From contig CAZFSR010000004.1 in the NCBI GenBank assembly GCA_964521575.1, positions 1 through 64,000 of the forward strand: 64,000 nucleotides of DNA, read 5' to 3'. The notes beneath the pieces were generated by a model, which saw only the letters and a list, made by a program, of their open reading frames with translations, made no database searches and had not been told where the DNA came from. Source of the DNA: 79-D21 sp964521575. GTDB lineage: Bacteria; Synergistota; Synergistia; Synergistales; 79-D21. This document shows positions 57,166 through 64,000 of the stretch, piece after piece (within the stretch, counting starts at the first letter, position 1; each line of letters opens with the position of its first letter). The position numbers were made by a program, and so were the translations under genes.

Positions 57166-59099
57166 CAGCCTTCCGCGGCCTCCGGCTCCATGAAAAGAAT
57201 CGCCAGCGGGGGCAAAACGAGGGACAGGGACTGATCGAACCCCTGGAATGGAATCGCGTCGGACTTCACCTTCCCCATGTTGCCTAGCCCGCTTCCGCCA
57301 TATTCCCTGGCGTCGCTGTTCAATCTCTCCTTCCACGCCCCCGGCAGGGGGACCCCGACCCGGTAATCGAAACGAGGAACGGGTGTGAAATTACCCACCA
57401 CCAGCACGGGGTCCGGCCGTTTCCCAGGCCTCTTCCGCAGAAAGGCAACCACGCTTTTTTCCGCGTCCTTGAAGTCGACCCACTCGAAACCCGAAGCGTC
57501 GAAATCCCCCTCATGCAAAGCCGGGGTTTCCCTCAGGAAGTGGTTCAGATCCCTGACCCAGCAGGCAAGCCCAGCATTCTCGGGCCTTTCGAGAAGTTCC
57601 CAATCCAGTTCGCGGTCATGATCCCACTCCCGAACCTGCCCGAACTCTCCTCCCATGAATAGCAATTTTTTCCCAGGATGTGCAGTCTGGTAACCCAGCA
57701 GAAGACGCAGGTTGGCGAATTTATTCCAGCTATCGCCCGGCATCTTGCCGAAAAGAGACCCCTTCCCGTAAACGACCTCGTCGTGAGAAAGAGGGAGCAT
57801 GAAGTTTTCTGAAAATGCGTACCAGATGGTGAAAGTCAAGCGATCGTGACGGTATTTCCGGTAGATCGGATCCTTTTGGAAATATTCCAGGATGTCGTGC
57901 ATCCACCCCATGTTCCATTTCAGGCCGAATCCTAGTCCCCCGACATGGACGGGGCGCGTGACCATCGGCCAGGCGGTCGATTCCTCCGCAATCGTCTGGA
58001 TCCCCTCGAAATCGCCGTAACTGGCAGCGTTCAGCTGGCGGAGGAACTGGATTGCCTCAAGGTTCTCCCTTCCTCCGTAGCGGTTCGGGATCCACTCCCC
58101 AGCTTTCCTTGAATAGTCGAGGTAGAGCATGGAAGCCACCGCATCCACGCGGATGCCGTCCGCGTGGTAAATGTCAAGCCAGAAGCATGCGCTGCTGAGA
58201 AGGAACGCTCGGACTTCGTTGCGGCCATAGTTGAAAATGGCGCTTTTCCAGTCCGGATGAAATCCCTGGCGGGGGTCACGGTGCTCGTAAAGATGGGTCC
58301 CGTCGAACTGCGCAAGACCGTGAGGATCGTTCGGGAAATGGGACGGAACCCAGTCGAGGATGACCCCGATCCCCGCGCGGTGGAGGGTTTCGACAAGGAA
58401 CATGAAATCCTGTGGAGTGCCCCAACGACTGGTCGGAGCGAAATACCCGAGGGTTTGGTAACCCCAGGAACCGTAAAAGGGATGTTCCATCACGGGGAGA
58501 AGTTCCACATGGGTGAATCCCTCTTCCCGGACGTAGTCCGCAAGCTGAAGGGCGATCTCCCGGTAATTGAGGAAGGTTCCCGTCGGGGACCGCCGCCATG
58601 ATCCAAGGTGAACCTCGTAGACGGACATGGGCGACGCCAGGCTGCAAGCCGCAGGACGGGCCGCCATCCACTCGGCGTCATCCCAATCCTTCGAAAGGTC
58701 CCAGACAACCGAGGCCGTCCCCGGCGAAATTTCCGAAAAAAAGGCGAACGGATCCAGCTTGTCCGGCAGGGAAGCCCCGCCGCGGCCCTGGATATGGAAC
58801 TTGTAAAGACTCCCCTGCCGAACTCCGGGAATAAAACCTTCCCAGATGCCGGAATCGCTCCACGGCATCTCCAAAGGATTCCTGCCCGGGTCCCATCCGT
58901 TGAAATCCCCGATGACGGAAACCTTTTCCGCGTTGGGGGCCCAAACCCCGAAATGGACGCCATCCTCCCCTCCCTCCCTGAAGAGGTGGGCTCCGAGCTT
59001 TTCGTAGAGTCTCCGGTGCGTGCCCTCGCGGAAAAGATAACGGTCCTGTTCGGAAAAGAGCGAACCGGGCATGATCCCTTTCCTGCTTTTCTTTTCCAT
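57165..59099 (-). CDS. glgB: 1,4-alpha-glucan branching enzyme
   Basis: GlgB (644 residues, GH13) introduces alpha-1,6 branches in glycogen. An N-terminal CBM48 (about 25-135, FGVWAPNAEKVSVIGDFNGWD) precedes the TIM barrel: YEVHLGSW, GIGVILDWVPSHFP, DGIRVDAVASMLYLDYSR (nucleophile Asp), TIAEESTAWP (acid Glu) and LPLSHDEVVYGKGSL (third acid), with the C-terminal all-beta domain after about 530. GGAGGGAAGGC precedes the ATG. No other glycogen gene is in the window. Confidence 0.96.
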   Translation of the reverse strand: MEKKSRKGIMPGSLFSEQDRYLFREGTHRRLYEKLGAHLFREGGEDGVHFGVWAPNAEKVSVIGDFNGWDPGRNPLEMPWSDSGIWEGFIPGVRQGSLYKFHIQGRGGASLPDKLDPFAFFSEISPGTASVVWDLSKDWDDAEWMAARPAACSLASPMSVYEVHLGSWRRSPTGTFLNYREIALQLADYVREEGFTHVELLPVMEHPFYGSWGYQTLGYFAPTSRWGTPQDFMFLVETLHRAGIGVILDWVPSHFPNDPHGLAQFDGTHLYEHRDPRQGFHPDWKSAIFNYGRNEVRAFLLSSACFWLDIYHADGIRVDAVASMLYLDYSRKAGEWIPNRYGGRENLEAIQFLRQLNAASYGDFEGIQTIAEESTAWPMVTRPVHVGGLGFGLKWNMGWMHDILEYFQKDPIYRKYRHDRLTFTIWYAFSENFMLPLSHDEVVYGKGSLFGKMPGDSWNKFANLRLLLGYQTAHPGKKLLFMGGEFGQVREWDHDRELDWELLERPENAGLACWVRDLNHFLRETPALHEGDFDASGFEWVDFKDAEKSVVAFLRKRPGKRPDPVLVVGNFTPVPRFDYRVGVPLPGAWKERLNSDAREYGGSGLGNMGKVKSDAIPFQGFDQSLSLVLPPLAILFMEPEAAEG

Positions 59100-59236
59100 G
59101 CCTTCCCTCCTCCCGTGCCTGCGGACTTATCGGGAATTCCGTCCTTCTTTCGTGTTGCCTGCCCCGCCATGCCAGGTTAAGCACCAACTTCACAATCTCA
59201 TTCCGGCAGGCAATTCAATTCTCAAACCTTATTAGC

Positions 59237-59332
59237 ATTATAAAGCACCACCAGGTGCCTGGAACTGGCCCGAAGCCTCACGGGGAAGGCTAAAATAGCA
59301 CCGGTCCGGAGAAACAAACCAGGTCCTATAAT
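59237..59332. promoter_or_regulatory. Divergent promoter region between glgB and the AOR gene
   Basis: The 277-base gap contains TATAAT on the minus strand (59242-59237, toward glgB) and TATAAT on the plus strand (59327-59332, toward the oxidoreductase, 45 bases upstream of its ATG). Both have poor -35 matches. A small palindrome, CCAGG-TG-CCTGG at 59251-59262, lies just upstream of the minus-strand element and could be an operator. No RNA gene or ORF is supported in the gap. Confidence 0.45.
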
Positions 59333-59376
59333 GGTAAGGACCAAATTCTTCCTCCAGGGAAAGGAAGTGCGCCCCC

Positions 59377-61314
59377 ATGAACGGCTGGAACGGCAAGTCC
59401 CTTTGGGTCGACCTGGGCACGGGGAGATTGGAAACCCGGGAAATCGACCCCGGAACTCTCAGGGCATTCATCGGCGGAAGGGGCCTGAACGACCGCATCC
59501 TTTTCGACCTGGTTGCCCCAGGCATCGACCCGCTGGGACCGGAAAACGCCTTGGCCTTCGGCGTCGGCCCCTTCACGGGAACCCCGCTTTCATCGACCAG
59601 CCGGGTCCAGGTGAGCACGCTCTCGCCGCTTTCCGGCATTCTAGGAGACGGGAACGCGGGAGGCAGCTTCGGCCTCTCAATGAAAAGGTCTGGATATGAC
59701 CAGTTTGTCTTCACCGGCGCTTCGGAAAGACCCCTCGTCCTGATCGTGGACGGCCTGGAAGCCCGGCTCGTCGAGGCGTCCGACCTTGTCCAGACGTCCA
59801 CATGGGAAAAAACCGACCTGTTGCGGCAGCGATACGGAAACGACTTCTCCGTCGCCGCCATCGGGCAGGCTGGGGAAAACCTCGTCCGCTTCGCCTCGGT
59901 CATCTTCGACCGGCACAACTCCGCCGCAAGGGGAAGCGGAGCGGTGATGGGATCCAAGAACCTTCTGGCCGTGGCCGTCAGGGGATCCCTGGACACTTCG
60001 CTGGCAAGCCCCGGGGAATTCAGGGCCCTGGCCGACACCGACAGGGATTTCCTCAAGAACGACCCCTTCCAAAGGGACACGATTGCCCGCATCGGAAGCC
60101 ACATCGGCATGATCCGCTGGTTCCCGGGATTCCGGAACAACGAGCGCTACCTCGGCCCGGACGAAGTACCGGCCCAATTCCTCCCGGAAGCCCTAAAAGC
60201 CTACGAAGTAGGGCGGACCGCTTGCGCGGGCTGTGTCGTCCCCTGCAAGGACATTTTCCGAATCCCTTCCGGAACCTATGCCGGAGAAATCGGCAAGGCC
60301 ATGGAGCACGAATGCCTGCATTGCCTCGGGACAAACTGCGGTGTGACCGATCCGGTCGCGGTCATGACGATGGAAAACCTTGCGGACAAATACGGGATGT
60401 GCGTGATTGGCCTCGGGAACGTCGTTGCCCTGGCCAAGGATCTCTTCGCCCACGGCGTCATCGGGATTAACGAAACTGAAGGGTTGGACCTTTCCTGGGA
60501 AAATGCCGAGGCCCAGATCGAATTGATCCACAGGGTCGCTCTTCGCCAGGGTATCGGGAACCTCGTCGCGGAAGGCCTGATGAACTTCGCCCGGATCGTC
60601 GGCGGAAAGGCCATGGACTTCTGCTATCACGTCAAGGGCCTTTCCCGCGGGCCTCACCCCGCAGGAATCTTTGCCCTGGCCCACGCCACCTCCACGCGTG
60701 GTGCGGACCACCTTCGCGGGCGCAGCTGGGCCTTTGGGGAGAACGATCCCGAGATATGGCCCAAACTGATCCGGCAGGGGTTCATCCGCGAGGAGGACCC
60801 GGTGAATACCCTTTTCATCTCGGAAAGGGCGGTCACGCTGACCGACATGGTGGGACGATGCAAAGGCTCGGTGAACAACTGGGCCAGTGCGGTCCCCCTC
60901 GTTTCAACCCATCCCATGCTCAAGGGAGAGGCTCTTCTCCTGGAAGCCGCCACAGGAATCCCTTACAGCGAGGAGGAACTGGAAGCCGCCTCGGATCGAG
61001 TCTATCTTCTTGAGATGGCGTTCAACGCCAGGCAGGGGGTCCGCAGGAAGGACGACCGCTTCCCGGTCAGGTGGGACTTGATCGGGTCTGAATGGGCGGC
61101 ACATGAGGCGGCAAAGCACGAAGCCATGCTGGACGTCTACTACCTCCTGCGGGGGTGCGATCCAGAAACGGGCATCCCGAAACCGGAAACCCTGAGAAAA
61201 CTGGGACTCGGTTTTGCCGCGGAAGCGCTTGAAACCAGCCCGGGGAAGGGAGAATGGGAAGGACCTCCCCTCCGCGACCCCGCAGCCTACCCAAAAGGAT
61301 CGCGGAGGGCTTGA
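59377..61314 (+). CDS. Aldehyde:ferredoxin oxidoreductase (tungsten-pterin family)
   Basis: A 645-residue AOR that oxidises aldehydes to acids (or the reverse) with ferredoxin, using a tungsto-bispterin and one [4Fe-4S] cluster. The N-terminal pterin-binding domain begins NGWNGKSLWVDLGTG and FIGGRGLNDRIL, with GNAGGSFGLSMKRSGYD. Cluster cysteines are CAGCVVPCKD (about residues 285-292) and a C-terminal Cys in TDMVGRCKGS. Amino-acid fermenters use such enzymes on aldehydes or acids derived from amino acids, which fits iorAB in the same window; the substrate is inference. Confidence 0.93.
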   Translation: MNGWNGKSLWVDLGTGRLETREIDPGTLRAFIGGRGLNDRILFDLVAPGIDPLGPENALAFGVGPFTGTPLSSTSRVQVSTLSPLSGILGDGNAGGSFGLSMKRSGYDQFVFTGASERPLVLIVDGLEARLVEASDLVQTSTWEKTDLLRQRYGNDFSVAAIGQAGENLVRFASVIFDRHNSAARGSGAVMGSKNLLAVAVRGSLDTSLASPGEFRALADTDRDFLKNDPFQRDTIARIGSHIGMIRWFPGFRNNERYLGPDEVPAQFLPEALKAYEVGRTACAGCVVPCKDIFRIPSGTYAGEIGKAMEHECLHCLGTNCGVTDPVAVMTMENLADKYGMCVIGLGNVVALAKDLFAHGVIGINETEGLDLSWENAEAQIELIHRVALRQGIGNLVAEGLMNFARIVGGKAMDFCYHVKGLSRGPHPAGIFALAHATSTRGADHLRGRSWAFGENDPEIWPKLIRQGFIREEDPVNTLFISERAVTLTDMVGRCKGSVNNWASAVPLVSTHPMLKGEALLLEAATGIPYSEEELEAASDRVYLLEMAFNARQGVRRKDDRFPVRWDLIGSEWAAHEAAKHEAMLDVYYLLRGCDPETGIPKPETLRKLGLGFAAEALETSPGKGEWEGPPLRDPAAYPKGSRRA

Positions 61315-61320
61315 ACGGAA

Positions 61321-61360
61321 AAGGCACGGGGGGAAGCTCCGGAGCTTCCCCCCGTGCCTT
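61321..61360. terminator. Perfect 40-base palindrome between convergent genes
   Basis: A perfect inverted repeat with a 20-base arm and no spacer, centred at 61340/61341, GC-rich with AAGG/CCTT ends. It begins 6 bases after the oxidoreductase stop and overlaps the stop codon of the alanyl-tRNA editing gene by 2 bases. No T-tract follows on either strand, so it could be a bidirectional terminator or mRNA-end stabiliser of unusual form. Confidence 0.6.
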
Positions 61361-62537
61361 AGGCCATTTCGTTTTCGAGCGCCGAAACCCAGGTTCCGGG
61401 GATCGCGGCGCCGGTCGAGCCGGTTACCCAGGCCGGGGAGCCCCCCCCTCTTGCCAGGAGGGCAGGATGTTCCTTGAGGAAACGCCTCAAGTCGATCCCC
61501 GCGTGGGTGCCGCAGGCAAGGACGAAGTTCCCGTCCTGGCCATCCCCCGCCGGAATTAGGACCAGCCCGACCGACGACGGATCTCCTTCGATGAGGCGTT
61601 TTAGAGCCGGAACCGCCAACTCGGGCATGAATCCGGGCAAAACCGCGACGGAAAGGGATTTCGAACCGAAAAGCCGCCTATCCCAGGGGATTTCCAGCAT
61701 CCCCTTCGCCTTCTCAAGGGCACGGGAAAGGACCTGTCTTTCTTCCTGCAGCCTGTCGTAGACCTTCTCGAGCTTCTCAAGGGGACAGCTGACCTTGCGA
61801 AGCAGGACCCTGGTCACGCGCGAGATCTCCTCGAGCACTCGTTCCCGGTGAACGGTAAACTTCAGTTCCCATTCGGGAGCGGCACCCCGGTAGCCGGTCA
61901 CGAGTATCCCGCCGACTTCCGAAGTCGAGGAAACGTGCGTCCCAGAACAGGCGATACAGTCGAATCCAGGGATCGTGACGACCCTGACCGGTTCGTCGCC
62001 GATCCGGTTCCAGTTCGCTTTCAACCCCGTGATCGATTGGGCTTCCTGCGGGGAATGCAGCCGGATCTCGACGGGAAGGTCCCTTGCGATCACCTCGTTT
62101 GCGGCATCTTCAGCCTCGAAAAGCAGCGGCCAGTTCAACTCGCCTTCCCACCGCATGAACACGGCCGTTTCCTCTTCCCCGACCGCTACCTTGTAGACTA
62201 CCAGCCCATCGTGACGGCTTTCAAGCACACGGGAAAGGATGTGTTCGCCTGAATGCATTCTTGAAAGAAGAGCCTGCCGTTGCAGGTTCACTTCAGCCCT
62301 GACGCGAAGCCCTTCCACAGGCTCCCCCTTCAGTATCCTGGCGGAAAGCACGTCCAGCTCCCCTTCACGGAAGCAATCCGTGACTTCAGCTGAAAAGCCT
62401 TGCGCCGAAAGGGCCCCCGTGTCGCCCGGCTGCCCTCCCCCGGAAACATGGAAACGGTTCTCTTCCAGCGACAGGCGGACTTCTTTTCCCTTCCCGGGAA
62501 ACACATGGAGAATGGTCGTCTCGTACCCCGTGCTCAA
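61359..62537 (-). CDS. Alanyl-tRNA editing protein, AlaX type with DHHA1 domain
   Basis: About 392 residues. The N-terminal part corresponds to the beta-barrel and editing domain of AlaRS: FHVSGGGQPGDTG, then the zinc motifs SRMHSGEHILSRV (HxxxH) and CIACSGTHVSSTSEVG (CxxxH). A coiled coil (LEKLEKVYDRLQEERQVLSRALEK in part) and a DHHA1 domain follow, ending near the Gly-rich GGGSPAWVTGST. It probably hydrolyses mischarged Ser- or Gly-tRNA(Ala). TTG 62537 is preferred, 9 bases after AAGGGGG. ATG at 62564 is in frame but overlaps a TATAAT and has no good ribosome-binding site. Confidence 0.9.
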   Translation of the reverse strand: MSTGYETTILHVFPGKGKEVRLSLEENRFHVSGGGQPGDTGALSAQGFSAEVTDCFREGELDVLSARILKGEPVEGLRVRAEVNLQRQALLSRMHSGEHILSRVLESRHDGLVVYKVAVGEEETAVFMRWEGELNWPLLFEAEDAANEVIARDLPVEIRLHSPQEAQSITGLKANWNRIGDEPVRVVTIPGFDCIACSGTHVSSTSEVGGILVTGYRGAAPEWELKFTVHRERVLEEISRVTRVLLRKVSCPLEKLEKVYDRLQEERQVLSRALEKAKGMLEIPWDRRLFGSKSLSVAVLPGFMPELAVPALKRLIEGDPSSVGLVLIPAGDGQDGNFVLACGTHAGIDLRRFLKEHPALLARGGGSPAWVTGSTGAAIPGTWVSALENEMA

Positions 62538-62635
62538 TGCCTTCAGCCCCCTTCCACGGGACATTATACCCGCGGCCCCGCAACCGCGGGCAAGCGGTAG
62601 AATGGACCCATCAGAACGGAAGGAGGATGGATTGG

Positions 62636-63739
62636 ATGCCGTCGAAAGTTTTCTTTACGGGCACGAGAACCAACCCGAGGAAAAACATGCTTGACCGTTT
62701 CGAGGAGGTCGTCCTTGCCGCAGGACTGGGGGGACTGCCCCTGAAAGGACGAATGGTCGCGGTGAAGCTCCATTTCGGTGAGCCGGGCAACCTGGCCACG
62801 ATTCGCCCCAACTACGTGGCGAGGCTCGTCCGGCTGATCCGCGAACGAGGGGGGAAACCGTTCCTGACGGACGCGAACACTCTCTACAAGGGCTTGAGGG
62901 CCAATGCCGTCGACCATGCACAGGCCGCCATCGAAAACGGTTACAATCCCCTTTCCGCCGGTTGTTGCGCGATCATCGCAGATGGATTGTGGGGCTTCGA
63001 TTTCAGGGAAATCGAGATCAACCTCAAGCACTTCTCAACCGCCAAAATCGCCTCCGCAATCGCCGAAGCGGACGTGATCATTTCCATGAGCCACTTCAAG
63101 GGACACGAACAGACCGGGTTCGGCGGGGCGCTCAAGAACATCGGCATGGGCTCGGGATCCAGGGAGGGCAAGATGGCCATGCACTGCGACGCCCCTCCCC
63201 GGATTTCCGCAGCCAAATGCATCGGGTGCGGAGAATGCATCCGGAACTGCGCCCATGAAGCCGCACGGCCAGGACCGGACGGAAAGGCCTACATCGACAC
63301 CGAACGCTGCGTGGGGTGCGGACAATGCGTCGTGGTCTGCCCGGCGGGCGCCGCCCAGATTTCCTGGGGAAGCGGCGGGACGCTCGGTGAAAGGATCGCC
63401 GAGTACGCCTTCGCCGCCCTCAAGGGGAAACCGAACCTCCACGCCAACTTCATCATGGATGTCTCGCCGAACTGCGACTGCTGGAACCATAATGACGCCC
63501 CCATCGTTTCGGACATCGGCATCGCCGCCTCGACCGACCCCGTGGCACTGGACCAGGCTTCGGCGGATCTCGTCAACGAAGCCCCGGCCCTTCCCGGGAC
63601 CGCACTGGGAGAGAAAAGGCCGATCCATGGGGACAAGTTCAGGACCCTTCACCCCGACGCGGATTGGGACCGCTGCCTTTCGCACGCGGAGACCATCGGG
63701 CTTGGGAACCGTTCCTACGAACGCAAGAACCTGGATTGA
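62636..63739 (+). CDS. DUF362 protein with two [4Fe-4S] ferredoxin motifs
   Basis: A 367-residue DUF362 protein. N-terminal KVFFTGTRTNPRKNMLDRFE and VAVKLHFGEPGNLATIRPN (in part), VIISMSHFKGHEQTGFGGALKNIGMG are the DUF362 core. CIGCGECIRNCAHEA and CVGCGQCVVVCPAGA are two complete CxxCxxCxxxC clusters (about 198-245), and FIMDVSPNCDCWNHNDAPIV with a further conserved Asp region follows. The role is probably electron transfer in anaerobic metabolism; the partner is unknown. ATG 62636 is 9 bases after GGAGG. A possible -10 (TAGAAT, 62598-62603) lies upstream. Confidence 0.9.
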   Translation: MPSKVFFTGTRTNPRKNMLDRFEEVVLAAGLGGLPLKGRMVAVKLHFGEPGNLATIRPNYVARLVRLIRERGGKPFLTDANTLYKGLRANAVDHAQAAIENGYNPLSAGCCAIIADGLWGFDFREIEINLKHFSTAKIASAIAEADVIISMSHFKGHEQTGFGGALKNIGMGSGSREGKMAMHCDAPPRISAAKCIGCGECIRNCAHEAARPGPDGKAYIDTERCVGCGQCVVVCPAGAAQISWGSGGTLGERIAEYAFAALKGKPNLHANFIMDVSPNCDCWNHNDAPIVSDIGIAASTDPVALDQASADLVNEAPALPGTALGEKRPIHGDKFRTLHPDADWDRCLSHAETIGLGNRSYERKNLD

Positions 63740-63743
63740 AGGC

Positions 63744-64000
63744 CTAGAGGGTCCTCATGTACGAGGAGATGGCCGACAGCCCCTCCTCGAGGGTTTCGGT
63801 CGCGCAGGAATAGCCGATCCGGAACCACCCCTCGAAATCGAACGCCTTTCCGGGAACGATGAATGCCCCGTTATAGTCGAAAAGGGCTTTGCAGAATTCT
63901 TCTGAAAGGATCGGGTAGTCGTAGTGGATGAACGCCGTGGTCCCGGCGCGGGGGCGCACGTAGGACAGCCCTTTTTCCGCACCGACCCATCGGTCCAGGA
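63744..64000 (-). CDS. PLP-dependent class I/II aminotransferase, C-terminal end (partial)
   Basis: The reading frame enters from the window edge and ends at 63744. The visible 85 residues, LDRWVGAEKGLSYVRPRAGTTAF onward (in part) with FIVPGKAFDFEGWFRIGYSCA, match the small-domain C terminus of aspartate/aromatic aminotransferase-like enzymes, including the substrate-carboxylate Arg in WFRIGYS. It could supply 2-oxoacids to IorAB, but only its end is visible. It converges on the DUF362 gene with a 4-base gap. Confidence 0.82.
   Translation of the reverse strand, partial: LDRWVGAEKGLSYVRPRAGTTAFIHYDYPILSEEFCKALFDYNGAFIVPGKAFDFEGWFRIGYSCATETLEEGLSAISSYMRTL

Noticed and set aside
59238..60140. 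A 300-codon minus-strand frame opposite the aldehyde:ferredoxin oxidoreductase gene
   Set aside because: The plus-strand frame has all AOR motifs; the antisense frame is a codon-bias shadow.
1..64000. Search by eye for CRISPR arrays, insertion sequences, rRNA genes and riboswitches
   Set aside because: No regularly spaced repeats, transposase motifs, rRNA-like sequence or recognisable riboswitch core was seen; this does not exclude weak or novel elements.

Overview
The window looks like a chromosomal segment from a GC-rich, anaerobic, diderm bacterium, most probably of the Synergistota (inference, about 0.75). The sequence combines a complete Gram-negative lipid A/Kdo/heptose programme and BamA with a gene order typical of Firmicutes (rbgA, rnhB, yraN, comM, dprA, topA, trmFO, xerC, hslV, hslU, codY). 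It also carries enzymes of anaerobic amino-acid fermentation (indolepyruvate:ferredoxin oxidoreductase, a tungsten-type aldehyde:ferredoxin oxidoreductase, a DUF362 ferredoxin-like protein). No insertion sequence, prophage or CRISPR array was seen, and no stretch above 300 bases lacks a gene.

Layout. Positions 220-1221 hold a plus-strand glycosyltransferase that converges on a very long minus-strand block. Read in the direction of transcription (high to low coordinates), the minus-strand block is: a secreted FxLYD-like protein and a CoA-binding protein; nifS-nifU-MOSC with its own promoter, operator-like palindrome and terminator; a thioesterase, iorA-iorB, an orphan prepilin-like protein and lepB; the Firmicutes-like housekeeping run ending in codY; an S1-domain protein, DUF501 and argH; a tRNA-Lys/Glu/Thr operon with a near-consensus promoter and a terminator; a histidine phosphatase, a small sigma factor with a single-pass membrane partner, then bamA and an unrecognised outer-membrane-like protein.

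From there about 29 kb encodes the envelope glycolipid: lpxD-lpxC-fabZ-lpxA-kdsC-lptF/G-lpxI-lpxB-(lpxB-like)-msbA-(lpxK fusion)-kdsB-kdsA-kdsD-waaA-kdnB-kdnA, a terminator-like hairpin, then an ELM1-like protein, a GT4, gmhB-gmhA-hldD-hldE and a GT9. Most junctions overlap by 1-4 bases, so translation is probably coupled. An iron-type alcohol dehydrogenase plus a DegT-type aminotransferase directly after the Kdo transferase suggests the Kdo is converted to 8-amino-Kdo. Two genes of this block, waaA and kdsC, seem to need CTG start codons.

The right end (53.0-64 kb) changes strand: tRNA-Ser(TGA) with promoter and terminator, a REC-like/GAF/PAS/HD-GYP protein, a cyclophilin with two well-placed starts, convergent glgB, a divergent aldehyde:ferredoxin oxidoreductase, an AlaX-like editing protein ending in a perfect 40-base palindrome, a DUF362/ferredoxin protein, and the C-terminal end of an aminotransferase cut by the window edge.

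The points most worth following are the amino-Kdo module inside a single LPS super-cluster, the LpxK fusion and the three LpxB-like domains, the sigma factor/membrane protein pair leading into bamA, and the non-standard start codons.
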